Shown piece by piece: positions 20,893 through 32,241 of a stretch of 56,075 nucleotides of DNA. The translations under genes and the position numbers were made by a program. Positions within the stretch are counted from its first letter, which is position 1. Each line of letters begins with the position of its first letter. The notes beneath the pieces are model-generated. The model was not told the DNA's origin and did no database searches. It saw only the letters and a list, made by a program, of their open reading frames with translations. The stretch is from Candolleomyces eurysporus (lineage: Eukaryota; Basidiomycota; Agaricomycetes; Agaricales; Psathyrellaceae): NCBI GenBank assembly GCA_027579435.1, contig JANBPK010001501.1:1-56075 (forward strand), in the 5' to 3' direction.

Positions 20893-22680
20893 ATGGAGAT
20901 TGGACCTGCGAGAGAGGAGTGTTCGTCGGGGGAGTTTATCGCGTACGTTCCAGTTCGTCCCAACCTCATTCCTCTCTCTAGGTACCTTTATACTTCTGTT
21001 CTTACTTCGTCCTATAGCGCTCCTACTTTTGCTTGCTCAACACCTACCACCTTGCACCGGCTAAACCCTCAAACCAACGAAGAAACCCTCCATCGAACCC
21101 TGCCAAACGAGGCATAGAAGCGAGCAAATTCAAGCCCCCAGACAACGAATACCGTCTCTTCGTGGGTATTACAAAGCAGACGTCGAGGAAAAGGATCCCA
21201 TACCCGAGGTGAAGGACGAGGCTGTTGAATTGAGGCGCAAAAGTCGGAGGCAGGTCCAATGGTTAGTCTCCTGTTTCTTCTGTTAGTTGAGAACCGACTT
21301 CATATTCTTCTCTTCTTCCTCTTTGCCTTCGCCTTCTTCGTACCTCTTCTTCGCACCTCCAAACGAATCGACAGACTGAACAACTCAGACCCGCGATCGG
21401 AAAGGAACGAGACGAAGAAGCATGAATATGACGAACATTCCAAACCTGTGTTACTGACTTCGACAGGATCAAAGGGGCATTTGACAAGTTCACAGAATTT
21501 ACAGATTATGAGCGTCGCGAAGATGGGACATCAAGCGTGCTCAAAATCCTCGACTCTTGTACGTGTGCCTTTCTCTCCTACCTCTCTTCTCCCTTTCCCA
21601 TTTCCCACTTCCCCCTCATTCCTCGTCTCTCATTTCCCGCACCCCTTCTCTATCTATCTTCCTACCTCTGATAGTGACAAAACCTGCAGATTTACCCGTA
21701 CTCCCTTGAAAGGTCAGCTCAAATCCGAAACACGCATCCGATTGGGTTGCAGCTGGGTCTTTGACGAACATGGGGGCAGGATGGTAGCTGCAAGCTATTA
21801 AGCTAGAGTATGAGCAGTGTCCGAGGCGTCAGGATGGTAACCTCAGAAGGCTGGGCTGCGTGTGCATGATCACTTCCTAGTCTCAAATGCTCGTGTTTTC
21901 GTTTTTCCTTTTTTCAATGGCGTCCATTTTTCGGAGGCTCAGTGAAGTGGCAGGTCGCCGAGTTTCTTCGGAGGCTCGGAACAGAATCATTCAAGTCGCT
22001 TTCGAGGCCCGCACGACTCCTATACGAGTCGCGTTTGGAGGCTCGTACAACGATCGCTTGATTCACGTCGCGATTTCTTGGACCTTCTATCTCCCTCCTA
22101 TTCCTAGCCTCGTTCGATCTCGTCGACTCTTGTGACATTCACGTCCCTTCTGCGCTTCCTCTTCCATTTAGCGGTTAGCTAATGCCTCATCCAGATCAAG
22201 ATTTAGCTTGCCGCTTCTGATCTGGAAGATGACGTGAAGGCGAAGCAGAGGGTTTTGGGGAAAGCTATGTGGTCTAATGAATGTTTCTTTCAGGTTCAAT
22301 GTCAAACGCTGACTGCGTGCAATTCATTCACCTTCCTATGACGCCCTTGGCCCTCCTCGCTCGTTTCGTCGACCCCGAATACTCATCACCCATCACTCCA
22401 CCGGCCGACTACAGCTGTTCCACCGATCGTGTGCCATTCAGTGTTGCCTTTGCCTCATCTTTGCCCTCGTCTCTGCTGTCCCTTGATTCAGGGCAGCGAC
22501 GGAGCGGTGGATGTATCGTGGTCTTTGTTGGGCTCTTTCCAGCGTACCTTTACTCGCTTTCCCATTCTCTTTCTTCACGAACCGGCCGCCTTTCCACCAA
22601 TACAGACCTGGAGGAAATGACCGCCAACGATTCCAAACCGTAGAGACGCGTCATTCAAGCCCGCTCCATCGTATAGGATC
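20893..22680 (+). pseudogene. PRP6 relic A, intron-containing
   Basis: Segments colinear with functional PRP6 are recognisable: 20899-20944 with exon 2 (IGPARE...EFIAYV), 21128-21256 with exon 3, about 21470-21510 with exon 5, 21716-21790 with exon 6 (KHA...GGRMVAA) and 22192-22268 with exon 7 ([16 protein letters not shown], EDDVKAKQRVLGK). Intron positions and some intron sequence are kept, so this is a DNA-level duplicate rather than a retrocopy. Stops and frameshifts are numerous and the large exon 8 is not recognisable. Confidence 0.75.
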
Positions 22681-22845
22681 CATAACCAAACATACGGTAA
22701 GCATTCCAGGACGTTCATTCGCCTTCTCCCCTTCGCGGCTTCCCCCCAGTCGCTTTCCGCTCCTTCCTCTTCCCTCCTTGCTTTCTTATGTCTCATGAGG
22801 ACGGTCTAGGCACCAGATCTCATCGTCGACGCTATCTCTCCTATA

Positions 22846-23005
22846 GGTAGAATCGAACCCGGGACACATCAAGCCAGATCAGCGGCATGTTTCAAGGAAG
22901 ACGCGTGTATGATGGCGGCTGCGAGGAAGCTTATGGAAATGCGGTGTAGGTGGTGGGCGAAGAGTGAAAATGTTCATTTGGAGTGGGCTAGTGTTTGCAT
23001 GTGAG
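22846..23005 (+). pseudogene. PRP6 relic B (second copy of exon 6)
   Basis: This block again matches PRP6 exon 6: a start like GTAGAATCGAACCCGGGACA, then MMAAARKLMEMRC, and an end at GCATGTGAGTG that preserves the splice donor. As relic A already contains an exon 6 at 21716-21790, this is a second partial copy. Sequence after it (to about 23500) shows no clear match. Confidence 0.65.
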
Positions 23006-23499
23006 TGAATCGTTTTTAAGTGCGGGATTTTCCTCCATCTTCCATTCTCCATCACACAACTCTGACGTGTCCTCCGTCTCCGCCGCAACACCACTCACCA
23101 TCTCCTCAATAACCTCCTAGGAGAAGGGTGCCGCATCCTTGTCTACGCGCGAAAACTTGAACGTGCTCGAGGTGGCTGTTAGGTGTTCGGCTTGGAGTTT
23201 CTCGGGTTTGTTCGTTTTTTCCTCACAGCTCCTTCTACTTGGTAGTGGTTATTTTCATTGCGGTACACTGACCCTCTGCGCTCGCCCCCAGCGAAACCAC
23301 CGTCACGAGGTCCGCCGTACAGCGCCATTCCCGAATTGTCCAACCTGATACCCTTCCTTTTCCGAAAAGATTGAACCTGGAAAACGTGATCGTGCTCCAC
23401 TCACCCCTCTTTCGTCGGCGATCTAGATTACGTCCTAACTCAAGTGTAACGACTCAGCACCTTCGGCCTCCGAAGAAGGGTATAAGGAGGAAAAAGCGG

Positions 23500-24410
23500 A
23501 GGAGGCGAGGCCGTGGATAAAGGACTAACAATAGGGGATACATTTTGTAATTGGCTTGGAAGAAGACTGTACCAGTTAGCTAGTCAGTTTGTTTATCGAC
23601 AACGGACTTCACAGCGATCGATACCTATGCTCATTACCTGAATTTTATCAACATCTTGACTTGTGATTCGACGCTAGCAAGGAACAACCAGTATCGGCGG
23701 TGATTTGTCGACAGAATTTTATTCGCTCCCGCTAGAATGTCGGAAGAATTCACGCAACAGAAGGACAGTACTGTACATTCTCTGTACCACCATATTTCCA
23801 ACTCCCGGTATCCTTGCTCGTCGCCTTTAATTACTTATTTCAGAAAGTTGAGCAATGGCTTCCTAGTACCTGATCACATTCAAATTCTAGCAATGGTTTC
23901 GTATATGGTACATGAGCGAAAATACGGCATATGCTTGCGCTAACGATTTCAATCTTGAGAACGCCGTCGATATGCCGTCGTTCCAAATGGGTCATCTTTT
24001 GTGATATGAAGCGATCGAATCTCCTCTCGCAGAAAGGGTATACTTATATGCGCCCTGTGCCTCTCCCCAATTATCTATTGCAGGCATGCAGTCGTTGATT
24101 AAGATAAACTGGTCAGCCATGGGTGCTCGGAATTGCTGCCTGCGTCTATTACCCTTGGAAGATTGGAGGCGGACCGTGTCCGTTCAATACATTGAAAGTC
24201 GAAGAAGCGGCGCTCGGCTTCTTCTTAGCATTGCACCAAGCACGGTGGACCCTCCGTGTTTAGAACTTCATCTCTCTTCTGAACTTCATCAGATCATCGA
24301 AGAGCCCCAATGAATTGAATGGGTAAGCGGCCAAGATCCTGAGATCTAGCTTCATTTAGGAGCTGAAGTGGTGTTTCTGAGGAATAACGTCTTAGGCGGT
24401 ACGACGGTCG
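23500..24410. other. No recognisable gene
   Basis: Upstream flank of the DUF1996 gene. Several short frames are present but none with identifiable content. Confidence 0.4.
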
Positions 24411-24416
24411 GACTGG

Positions 24417-24426
24417 GTATATATAC
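24417..24426 (+). promoter_or_regulatory. TATA box of the DUF1996 gene
   Basis: A GTATATATAC-like box lies about 48 bases upstream of the ATG at 24473, a suitable position for a fungal TATA element with a short leader. Confidence 0.5.
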
Positions 24427-24472
24427 AAGTGATTCGAGAGAGATAGGGCGTCTGTCAAATTTTGCCGCAGCC

Positions 24473-26308
24473 ATGCAGTGGAAATCATTCGCCGCGAGTG
24501 TGCTCCTCGCACCCTTGGCGCATGCGTTGCTTCGCTTCCCGTGCTCACAGCTCGTTACTGAGCGTTCAGACCCGTGAGGATATTCTTCTATGATCGAAGG
24601 CATATGAAGGGATCGACACTTATTTGATGTAGGCTTGTGACTCCAGGGATAGTTTCTCCCCATCTTCATCAAATTGTCGGCGGGAATGCGTGAGCCATCC
24701 TGCCTTCTCTGTGAACACTATCACTTGTAACTTACGATGGCTTCGGTAGGTTCAATTTTACCATGGATCCTAGCGTTCTGGACCCAGCGAAGGCAGCTAC
24801 GTGCACCACCTGTCGATTCGCTGAAGACAAGTCCAACTACTGGACTGCGGTTATGTACTTCAGGCATCCGAATGGGTCGTACATTCGAGTGGGCATTTAT
24901 CTATATTGCATTTCGTACAAGTGTTAACTTACCGCTTATCTAATGCCAGGTCCCTCAAATGGCGAACCATAACACCGGTCCTGGATACCAGGCTGGAGGT
25001 ATGACTATCTACTACTTCCAACCCGGACCTCCTACCAAGAATCTGAACATCACCGCATTTGCTCCCGTAAGTCCATCGTCATCATTCGTTACCCTGCCCT
25101 TCTGCGAACACGCTTACACATTGCGCTCACCGTCGACAGGGCTTCCGAATGATCGTTGGTCACCCTCTGCGTCGCACTGACGACATACCAACTAGGAGCC
25201 CTGAGTACAGACAGACGAGCTATCGATGCTTTGAGACCGAAGACCCATTGGCGAATGCTGTTCCCGGCTATGCTGGCGATACGTTCCACCTTCCGAATAA
25301 GATGTGTCAGCATGGGATTAGGTCGAACATTTACTTCCCTCAGTGCGTTTCTATCGCCAATTTCCGTCAGGCGTGTAACACTCGTACTGATCTCACTACT
25401 ATTGACAGATGCTGGGATGGTGTTAATCTCGACTCCCCTGATCATGCAGTACGTTTCAATATCCTTATTTCCGAGTCAGTCATCGCTGGATAGCTATCGG
25501 CTGACGGATTGTGACAGAGCCACGTAGCCTTCCCTGGAGACACCTCTACTACTGGTCTCCACATCTTCGGAACAGACTGTCCGTCTACCCACCCCGTTCG
25601 ATTGCCTCTTCTATTCATTGAAATCATCTGGGACACTCGGCAGTTCAACGACCCCGAAATCTGGCCAAAGGACGGAACACAACCTTTCGTCTTTAGTATG
25701 GGTGATCCGTGAGTCATACCTTGTTGATCGTTATCGCTCTCGATTGTGACCTCGGAGTATCTCTGAATATCAGGACTGGGTTTGGACAACACGCCGACTA
25801 CCTCTTCGGTTGGGAAGGCGACTCTCTCCAACGTGCGATGGATGTCTGCACGGGTGGGGATGGTGTCCCGTGGAACTGCCCTGTTCTCACAACTCAAGAC
25901 ATGGAGACGATGAACAACTGTCGTCAAGCGAATAAGATTGATGAGGTCGTTGAAGACCAATGTACGTATCTCGGTCCCTCACACATCGAGATTTTGAATT
26001 TTTTAACACGAGATACTAACATTGTCCTTTTGAACCTTCAGACATCGAACGCCTCCCCGGTTGCAANCCCCCTCCAAGAGGGACCCGCTTCTGCCACACA
26101 AGGCCCTGCTGATTGCGGCGCCCTGACCACTTGGTTAAGCGCAACTCCTACTCCTACAGCTACACCGGCAGTCGTCACCCCGCCTTACACTGTTTGCTGG
26201 GATGGAGAGTCACCTACCACTTGGGGTGCTTTGGTGCCGTTGTGTGACTCGAAGCCAACGAAGGCGAACTCTGGACCTGGGCCGGCTGCCACAGCATCTC
26301 CGCTCTGA
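24473..26308 (+). CDS. Secreted DUF1996-domain protein, nine exons
   Basis: Exons: 24473-24573, 24633-24689, 24750-24888, 24950-25066, 25140-25342, 25409-25448, 25518-25708, 25774-25961, 26042-26308. The N-terminus is a signal peptide (MQWKSFAASVLLAPLAHA), followed by the family pattern PLVTPGIVSPHLHQIVGGNA, TCTTCRF-EDKSNYWTAV and later WDGVNLDSPDHA, HVAFP, TGFGQHADYLFGW. Function is unknown; family members are extracellular or wall-linked, often with WSC domains. Exon 9 is ambiguous: read directly it stops at 26110-26112 soon after LPGC, whereas with one base fewer near N26067 in a C run it continues as a Thr/Pro-rich tail to 26308. The second reading looks like coding sequence, so a consensus error at the N is likely. 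Confidence 0.85.
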
Positions 26309-27290
26309 TAGTGCTGGGCGAATGAGCACAAGAGTACAGTTTATGGTTTGAGGTTTGAGGTGTGGTAACGTGTACGTGGTACATTTATGTGATTTTCTTC
26401 GAACGTGCGCAGTAGATGAATTGTCCCTTGGAGAAAATGTTCGATCAAACCAATAGGTATTATCCTCCGCTCTTTGATAGTTACTTCCCTGGCATCCAAT
26501 TCTACATAGTTCCCTCAAAGGTTCCTCCGACCTAGATATCTTGGAGATCTGCATAAATACGTACAGACTTCCGACGCCAAACGCATCTGACGCTCGCTCT
26601 CCCATGGCATGCTACTTCGCTTCCTCAGATTATGGCCCTAGTTGAGATAGTAAAGTATCACCTCTGTAAGCCTGGAATTGGGGGAGGATCGTGAACGGTG
26701 AGTGGGTCGGATCCCTTTGTGAAGCGTTGTTTCAGCAAGACATCAAGGGAACCTGCCCTGAGTTGGCTTGCTATCTGTGGATGAGTGTTGGGCTCGAATC
26801 GACCTCCGAGGTAGAATGAAGATGGCAGAGAATCATAATAGGTTGACGAGCTTGTCATGAGAGCGAGGTGAATATGGAATATAAGATGGGACTTCCATCA
26901 ACTTCCATCAACCAAACTCGGATAGTTCGTGACCGTCGAACGAAGGGAGATGATTGACCAGTATCGAAAATATCAGAATCGTAAGTAAAAGAGTCGAACT
27001 CGAACTAAGAGAAAAAAACTGAGAGGTGAGACCTGAGCCCGATGTGACCACGACCTACCTACTCCTCCCCTCAACGATTACTCGACTTCGAGAAGATACC
27101 AACGGTCAAAAGAGGGTTCACGATGAAACAAAGTGAGCTGAATTAACGTAGTAATTGTAGTAAATAATGTAAATAGACGTAAGCGAGTTGAGAACAAAGG
27201 TACACGACTAGGAGAGATAGCTCTGCCATAACATTAGTCCTATGATAATGGGCCCGTAAGAGAGAAGCAATTGATGGTAAATGAGCGGAA
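26309..27290. other. Intergenic
   Basis: Includes the 3' flank of the DUF1996 gene. A 66-codon minus-strand frame at 26858-26658 has no recognisable content. Nothing else was seen. Confidence 0.4.
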
Positions 27291-27294
27291 CTAG

Positions 27295-27700
27295 CTAAAG
27301 GTGTGGTATAAAATTGCCCCACCCAACGGACTGATGGCCCATGGCAGGAATTGTGGACAGGCTACAGAATGCAACTACAAGGAAGATGATGCGAGCAAGT
27401 AGATAAAGCGGAGGTAGCATAAAGAAAGTGAGGACCGCCAGAGACGAACGGAACCAATTGGGGGTACGCCACATCCGGATCGGGCTTCCAAAGTACCAGA
27501 ATAACGCGGATGTAAGCGCCAGAAACATTGGGGAGAAAGAGATAAACAGGGAACTGATTCTCTAAAGAGTCTGTAGAGACGGGATGGGGAGGGTGAATGA
27601 CCAGCTGATGCAGTGGATTGCTCCGAACAGCGAGGCAAGGAAGCTAACCGCAAAGACAGAAATATAGTATGGTCGTCCCCTTCTTTTGCATAGCTCTTGA
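27295..27700 (-). pseudogene. Broken 3' fragment of a multi-pass membrane protein gene
   Basis: The minus strand encodes FLASLFGAIHCISWSF, then an in-frame TAG (27564-27562), then continues to LLARIIF, SLSTIPAMGHQS and FIPHL followed by a stop. It parallels the 29.2-kb paralog residue for residue, and the TAG sits where that copy has Trp (QTVW versus QTL-stop). No upstream exons of this copy were found between 27700 and 29200, so it is a 5'-truncated duplicate with at least one nonsense mutation. Confidence 0.7.
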
Positions 27701-27789
27701 AGCGGTGAGTATCTCCAACTGTATGATTACAGCCTGCTAACGAGCTGGCTGAATCACCGAAATACCTCAGTGCCTCTGTGTAAACCATT

Positions 27790-29200
27790 TCCAGTCAACT
27801 CCCAATCGAAGAATTTACGACTCCTTCGCAGTGACTTCGCGCATCCTCGCATGCCTGGTAGTGTGGCTGTGCGCTAGGCCGGTAGCCCGTTTCTCCATGC
27901 CCTCCACTCTTCAATCTCGAGGCTCTCCCCCTCTGTCGTGACTTCCTATCCTAATACACAATAAGCCCCGAGAATCGTGAGCGGTTGTTCGGTCGGATGA
28001 GGTTGGAAAGAGCCGTTCCCTGACTCGCAAACGGCTGAAATGAGCGACCAGGGTCGTCTCGAAACAGGGCGTCGGATTATGAGCGTAGGTCTACTATTTA
28101 AACTTACCTAGCTCTGATGGAGCGACAGGTTTCCAGGTTGCTAGGTCTCTGTGCTTCTCCCTCCCCGTCTCTGCTTTCTCTCTCTCTTCTCCACTGATCA
28201 CCACTCTTTACTTCTACTACGCCGGTCCAACTCAAATCCGCTTTTGCAGACTAACCTGGAATTTGTCGAACTTCGGGAAAGGTTCCGCAGGTGCTGAACG
28301 CTCAAATTTAGCGGCAGGGGGCGAATGCGGTGCCGTATATCCTAAAAGTAACGTCAGCCTGCACGCATGTAGCTGTCTATTTTTATCGACTCTGAAACGG
28401 TTTCCCGTGAGCGTAACTGAGCGACCTCAGTGGTCATGAAAGGTATCTGCTTCCTCTCTGCGCATCCCAGAACGTTCTTACGGATGCTTTCGAGGCCCTG
28501 AATTCGAGACTTACCTGTATCTGCCTACAGTTCACCTTAGGTGAGCGGACTATGGAATGATTCGATTATCGCTAAGGTCCGCGGAGACCTTTGATGAAGC
28601 TGGGAGAGACCATTCAGGCCAAGGATGGTTCGTCTCCCTTCATCGTCAGCAAAGCATCCGGAGTATTCATCGATTATCGATAGCGAAGCTAAGATGCGGC
28701 CCCTCTACAGAGATTCTGTGCGGTGATATCCTTCCAAAAACTCTGTCCAATTTGCTGTTGACGTTAAACATATACTCATCATTTCATTTTACATCCAGAA
28801 CGCTTCGTTGATGTGCCAAGTTGGGACGGTCTAATAAGGATGCTCATTGCCGGTGTGGTGCCTAAATTGTCGAGACAGGCGAATGACTGGCTACTGCAAT
28901 ACCTATCTGATTAGGGTGTCCCCATCGAACCTTCAGTGGGTGTAAATAATAGTTCTCTTTTGGTCATGGGGACGCTTGCCAGTGCTGAACCGAGCTCGCC
29001 TTCTGGCTGTAGCGATCATTTGGCCTCGTGGAGTCATCGAAATCCACGAGTGGGCTCGAGGTCGGGAGAAGCAACAGCGACGATGAAGTGCTAATATCGG
29101 GTCATGTAAATACGGAAAATGGTTAACCGGTACAGGTTAGAACAACGCGATGGTGATACATATGTGAGAAGCAAAGTAAACGATATCGAGGAGACAAAGG
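27790..29200. other. No recognisable gene
   Basis: Spacer between the two membrane-protein copies. Short frames on both strands carry no identifiable content; a CT-rich stretch occurs around 28150-28200. Confidence 0.4.
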
Positions 29201-29207
29201 TGCAATA

Positions 29208-30822
29208 TCAAATGTGTGGTATGAAGTCAGCCCATTCGATGGACTGGTGGCCCGTAGCAGGAATAGTGGAAAGACTCTGGAATGCTATGATAATGAGAAT
29301 GATCCGAGCAACAATGTAAAGAGGGGCAAGAATCAAAAAACATATGCATCCCAATAGCCGCCCGAGCGCATGTTCGAGGATGCTGCCCTTTGCATACAAG
29401 GTTATGGCGGGAAAAAGTGCCACAATCGTTGGAGAGAAGGTGATAAACATGGAACAGACTCTCCAGACTGTCTGTAGTGCAGAGCTGGGGAAAGTGAATG
29501 ACCAGCTAATGCAGTGAACCGCTCCAAACAGCGAGGCAAGAAAGTTGACCATAATGGCAGAAATGCAGTGAACTGGGTTCCCTATCTTTGTATAGGTCTT
29601 GATAATGTCATCTTCGTTCCACTCAGTGGCGCCCGACAACATGCCTACCGAATCCAAGCAATGCATTATAACATTTCCTGTAATGATTGTTTATGTTTGC
29701 TCCCCTTTGAGAAAATACCGAAACTAACCGAATTTCAGATTGCGAAAACTGAACAAGTTGGGCTGGAGCTCAGAGCACCATTTCCTAATGACTGGGGTCA
29801 ATGTCAGTTTCCGTCGTACAAGGAGATCAGTCAGAACGAACCTGAGGTCGAAATGTCAGAGATTTTGGAGAACACGGAGCCGAGCGAGGCGCCCTCTGCG
29901 CTCGTCTTCTGGTCCGACTGCGGTTTCTCCGATGTTAACAGATGGAGATCTTTTGACTCCGGGTTCAATTCCCCACTATTAAGCTCTATTGTGATGGGAC
30001 ATTGGACGTCGAGGGGCTTGCTCCACCAAAAGAAACACATCACTCCCTTTAGCGCAGTATATGCAAGAGTGACGAGTTCAAGCTCGGTGATTGCCAGCCC
30101 CTGCGCTGCTCTGGCGATGCACTGAACTGTGAACCATGTTGTTTGAACGAGAACAATTGTCTTGGACAGAGCATCGTTTTTGCTGCGATCTGTGATCTCG
30201 CCCTGAGTAATGGTTTTGCGGAGGTTTTGAATTTCCCGTCGCATGTCGAAAATAAGCTTCTCGTCTCTCTCGGCAGACATACGGAGCGAAGAAGGAAGCT
30301 TCGCCCAATCCGATCACCGTGTCAGCACGCGTTCCATATTGAGTCGCTTGGGCTCCTGCTTATGTGTGAACCTGATGCCTCCCATTTGCAGAAAGTGACC
30401 TTCAACCAAGCTGAATCTAACGCCTTCCGAAGCGTTCAGTGAGGTTTCTTGACAGAGCGAATGTCCTCGGTCTCACCTATTTCTTGGCAGATTTTACGCG
30501 CCCCAAACTACTGGGTGCATGCCCACATCATGACCAGTTCCGGCATGAGCAGTGCCCACACAAACAACTCCAATTTCCTCCCAAACCTCTGCAACCAAGT
30601 CGATTTAGATCCGTAAACGTCCGGGTGAGCTGTGAACCAGGTGCAGAGTAAGATCGTCGGAAGACAGCTCGTGACGATTTCGGCTGTCGACCGATAGTTG
30701 GTCCTATAGATCTCTACGCCGGAGCCGTCGGCTGACTCGAGAGTGGCGGTAGCTACACAGCCGGTAGGAGCGGTGGAAGCGACGCCGTATAGGTAGTGAA
30801 GAGAGAGAAAGAGGAGGATCAT
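29208..30822 (-). pseudogene. Multi-pass membrane protein of a basidiomycete-specific family, probably broken
   Basis: Apparent exons: 30822 to about 30471, 30416-30318, 30266-29842, 29677-29208. The N-terminus MILLFLSLHYLYGVAS looks like a signal peptide, followed by RSTAEIVTSCLPTILLCTWF, GHFLQMGGIRFT, ITDRSKNDALSKTIVLVQTTWF, QGLAITELELVTLAYTALKG and a final segment ending SLSTIPATGHQS...FIPHI. This is a family of uncharacterised membrane proteins that I know from Agaricomycetes. Lesions: TAG at 30510-30508, where relatives have Trp, and the first intron does not join exons 1 and 2 in frame. Exon borders are by eye. A very recent pseudogene or consensus errors are both possible. Confidence 0.65.
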
Positions 30823-31785
30823 TATGGGAGAGGTGGATTCGATATTCACTGTTGACAATCACGGTTGAGGTCTCTATGTCTACGATTCGACTCATGTCGC
30901 AGCATCATGCACGCTCCCTCTATGTTGACCACTATCCGCTCGATCAACTCAAACATTGCCTTCATGCCTTCGTTAGTCAGACAAGCACCCAGGATCGGAA
31001 TACAAAACCGTGTACGGCAGTCCCAGTCACGTCCCCATTCATCAAATCGTCCATCTCTGGAAGAATCGCCTGTGAAAGGAATGACGAAGAGAAGATTTGT
31101 TGAACTCGTCGGCCCTTGCATGGTATAGTGCAAGGGGCTACTGGCTCTCGGAATCAAGCCTCGAGTTTGCGTCACTCTTCACGCGCACGCTGTATGTAAC
31201 GCCTCATGCGCCTGATGCACTACCATAATGACCGCGTCACACGTTCCGTGCACGTAGGACTCTCTTTTCCTCCCACCAATTCAAATATAGACTTACTCAT
31301 GCGAAGGCGTCTCTCAGCACACTTTATTATACCTGGTTTTTATATCTCATGCACAGACAGTGCCAATACACGAGGAGGGTGAGGAATGGGAATGTATTCC
31401 AGCAAGTACAATGCACAACGGAGCGTAGCATACAACGCGTTAACCTTGGCCGTTTCACGGACACAGTCCTTGTGCCTCGTGGTCCTTCACTCATGATGGT
31501 ACATAAATTTCATGAGCAGACTGTGGTTTCATGACATTGCAAACAGTAAAGCTGAAACCAGACCCCAAGCGCCGTGAGAGCGAGGTCCATAGCGAACTGT
31601 CGAGGGTAGTCCCACTGTCATTTCCGCACTGTTGGACCTGAGATTTGGTGTGGGCCATCAGCGCGATCGCCTCTGGCTTTTGCTACTTCCACCAGAAGCT
31701 TTCAAAGTCTGCATGATGGAAGTAACACGGCGTCACATCTCTACTGCTCGCTCACTCGATGTGATCAGCCAGAACTCAGGCGGGC
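30823..31785. other. Intergenic, left flank of the DNA transposon
   Basis: No gene was recognised. It would contain the promoter of the membrane-protein copy and ends at the transposon target site. Confidence 0.4.
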
Positions 31786-31793
31786 TGCGGATC
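31786..31793. repeat. Target-site duplication, left copy (TGCGGATC)
   Basis: These eight bases are repeated exactly at 37659-37666, immediately outside both ends of the element. Confidence 0.85.
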
Positions 31794-31819
31794 GGTTAAC
31801 CCGCCATGTACCTGGGTAT
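31794..31819 (+). repeat. Left terminal inverted repeat
   Basis: Begins GGTTAACCCGCCATGTACC. Pairs with the inverted right end (37633-37658) at 23 of 26 positions. Confidence 0.85.
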
Positions 31820-32056
31820 GTTACCTGCCCGGAAATTGCCGAGGTCTCACCTTTTCGCTCAGTTTCGCTGAGTTTTAGGCCAGCCTTGGCTCTCAAAAGC
31901 TGACCAGGTCAAAGGAAGCATACATAGGTGTAGCCTGTAAAAAATATACGCATTTCTGGGCATTTTTCATGCGTCAGGAGCGTCAAAGGTTTGCTTTTCG
32001 CCCTAATGGCAGGTAACATCCGGCCCCGGACCGATGTTACCTGCCTGTTACCTGCC
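31819..32056. repeat. Iterated subterminal 11-mer TGTTACCTGCC
   Basis: Exact copies at 31819-31829, 32035-32045 and 32046-32056, plus an inverted copy at 32008-32018. The inverted copy and the 32035 copy form a near-palindrome around a GC-rich centre. Related bases (TTTACCTGCC) lie inside the right terminal repeat. Such arrays near an end are typical transposase-binding sites. Confidence 0.7.
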
Positions 32057-32241
32057 ACCACAGCCACCTCCACCCAGCCTGAGAACTCTCCAAATTATCA
32101 TCTGCGCGACGCGTTGTTGACGCTCTACCTCTTCCCTCAGAATAGACCAAAATCTTGTTATTTTCCTGGTAAGTACATCCTGTCTGATACCCCGGTTAAG
32201 GATTGCTGATCTCCTTATCACACCTGTCACCAGCTGCCGTG

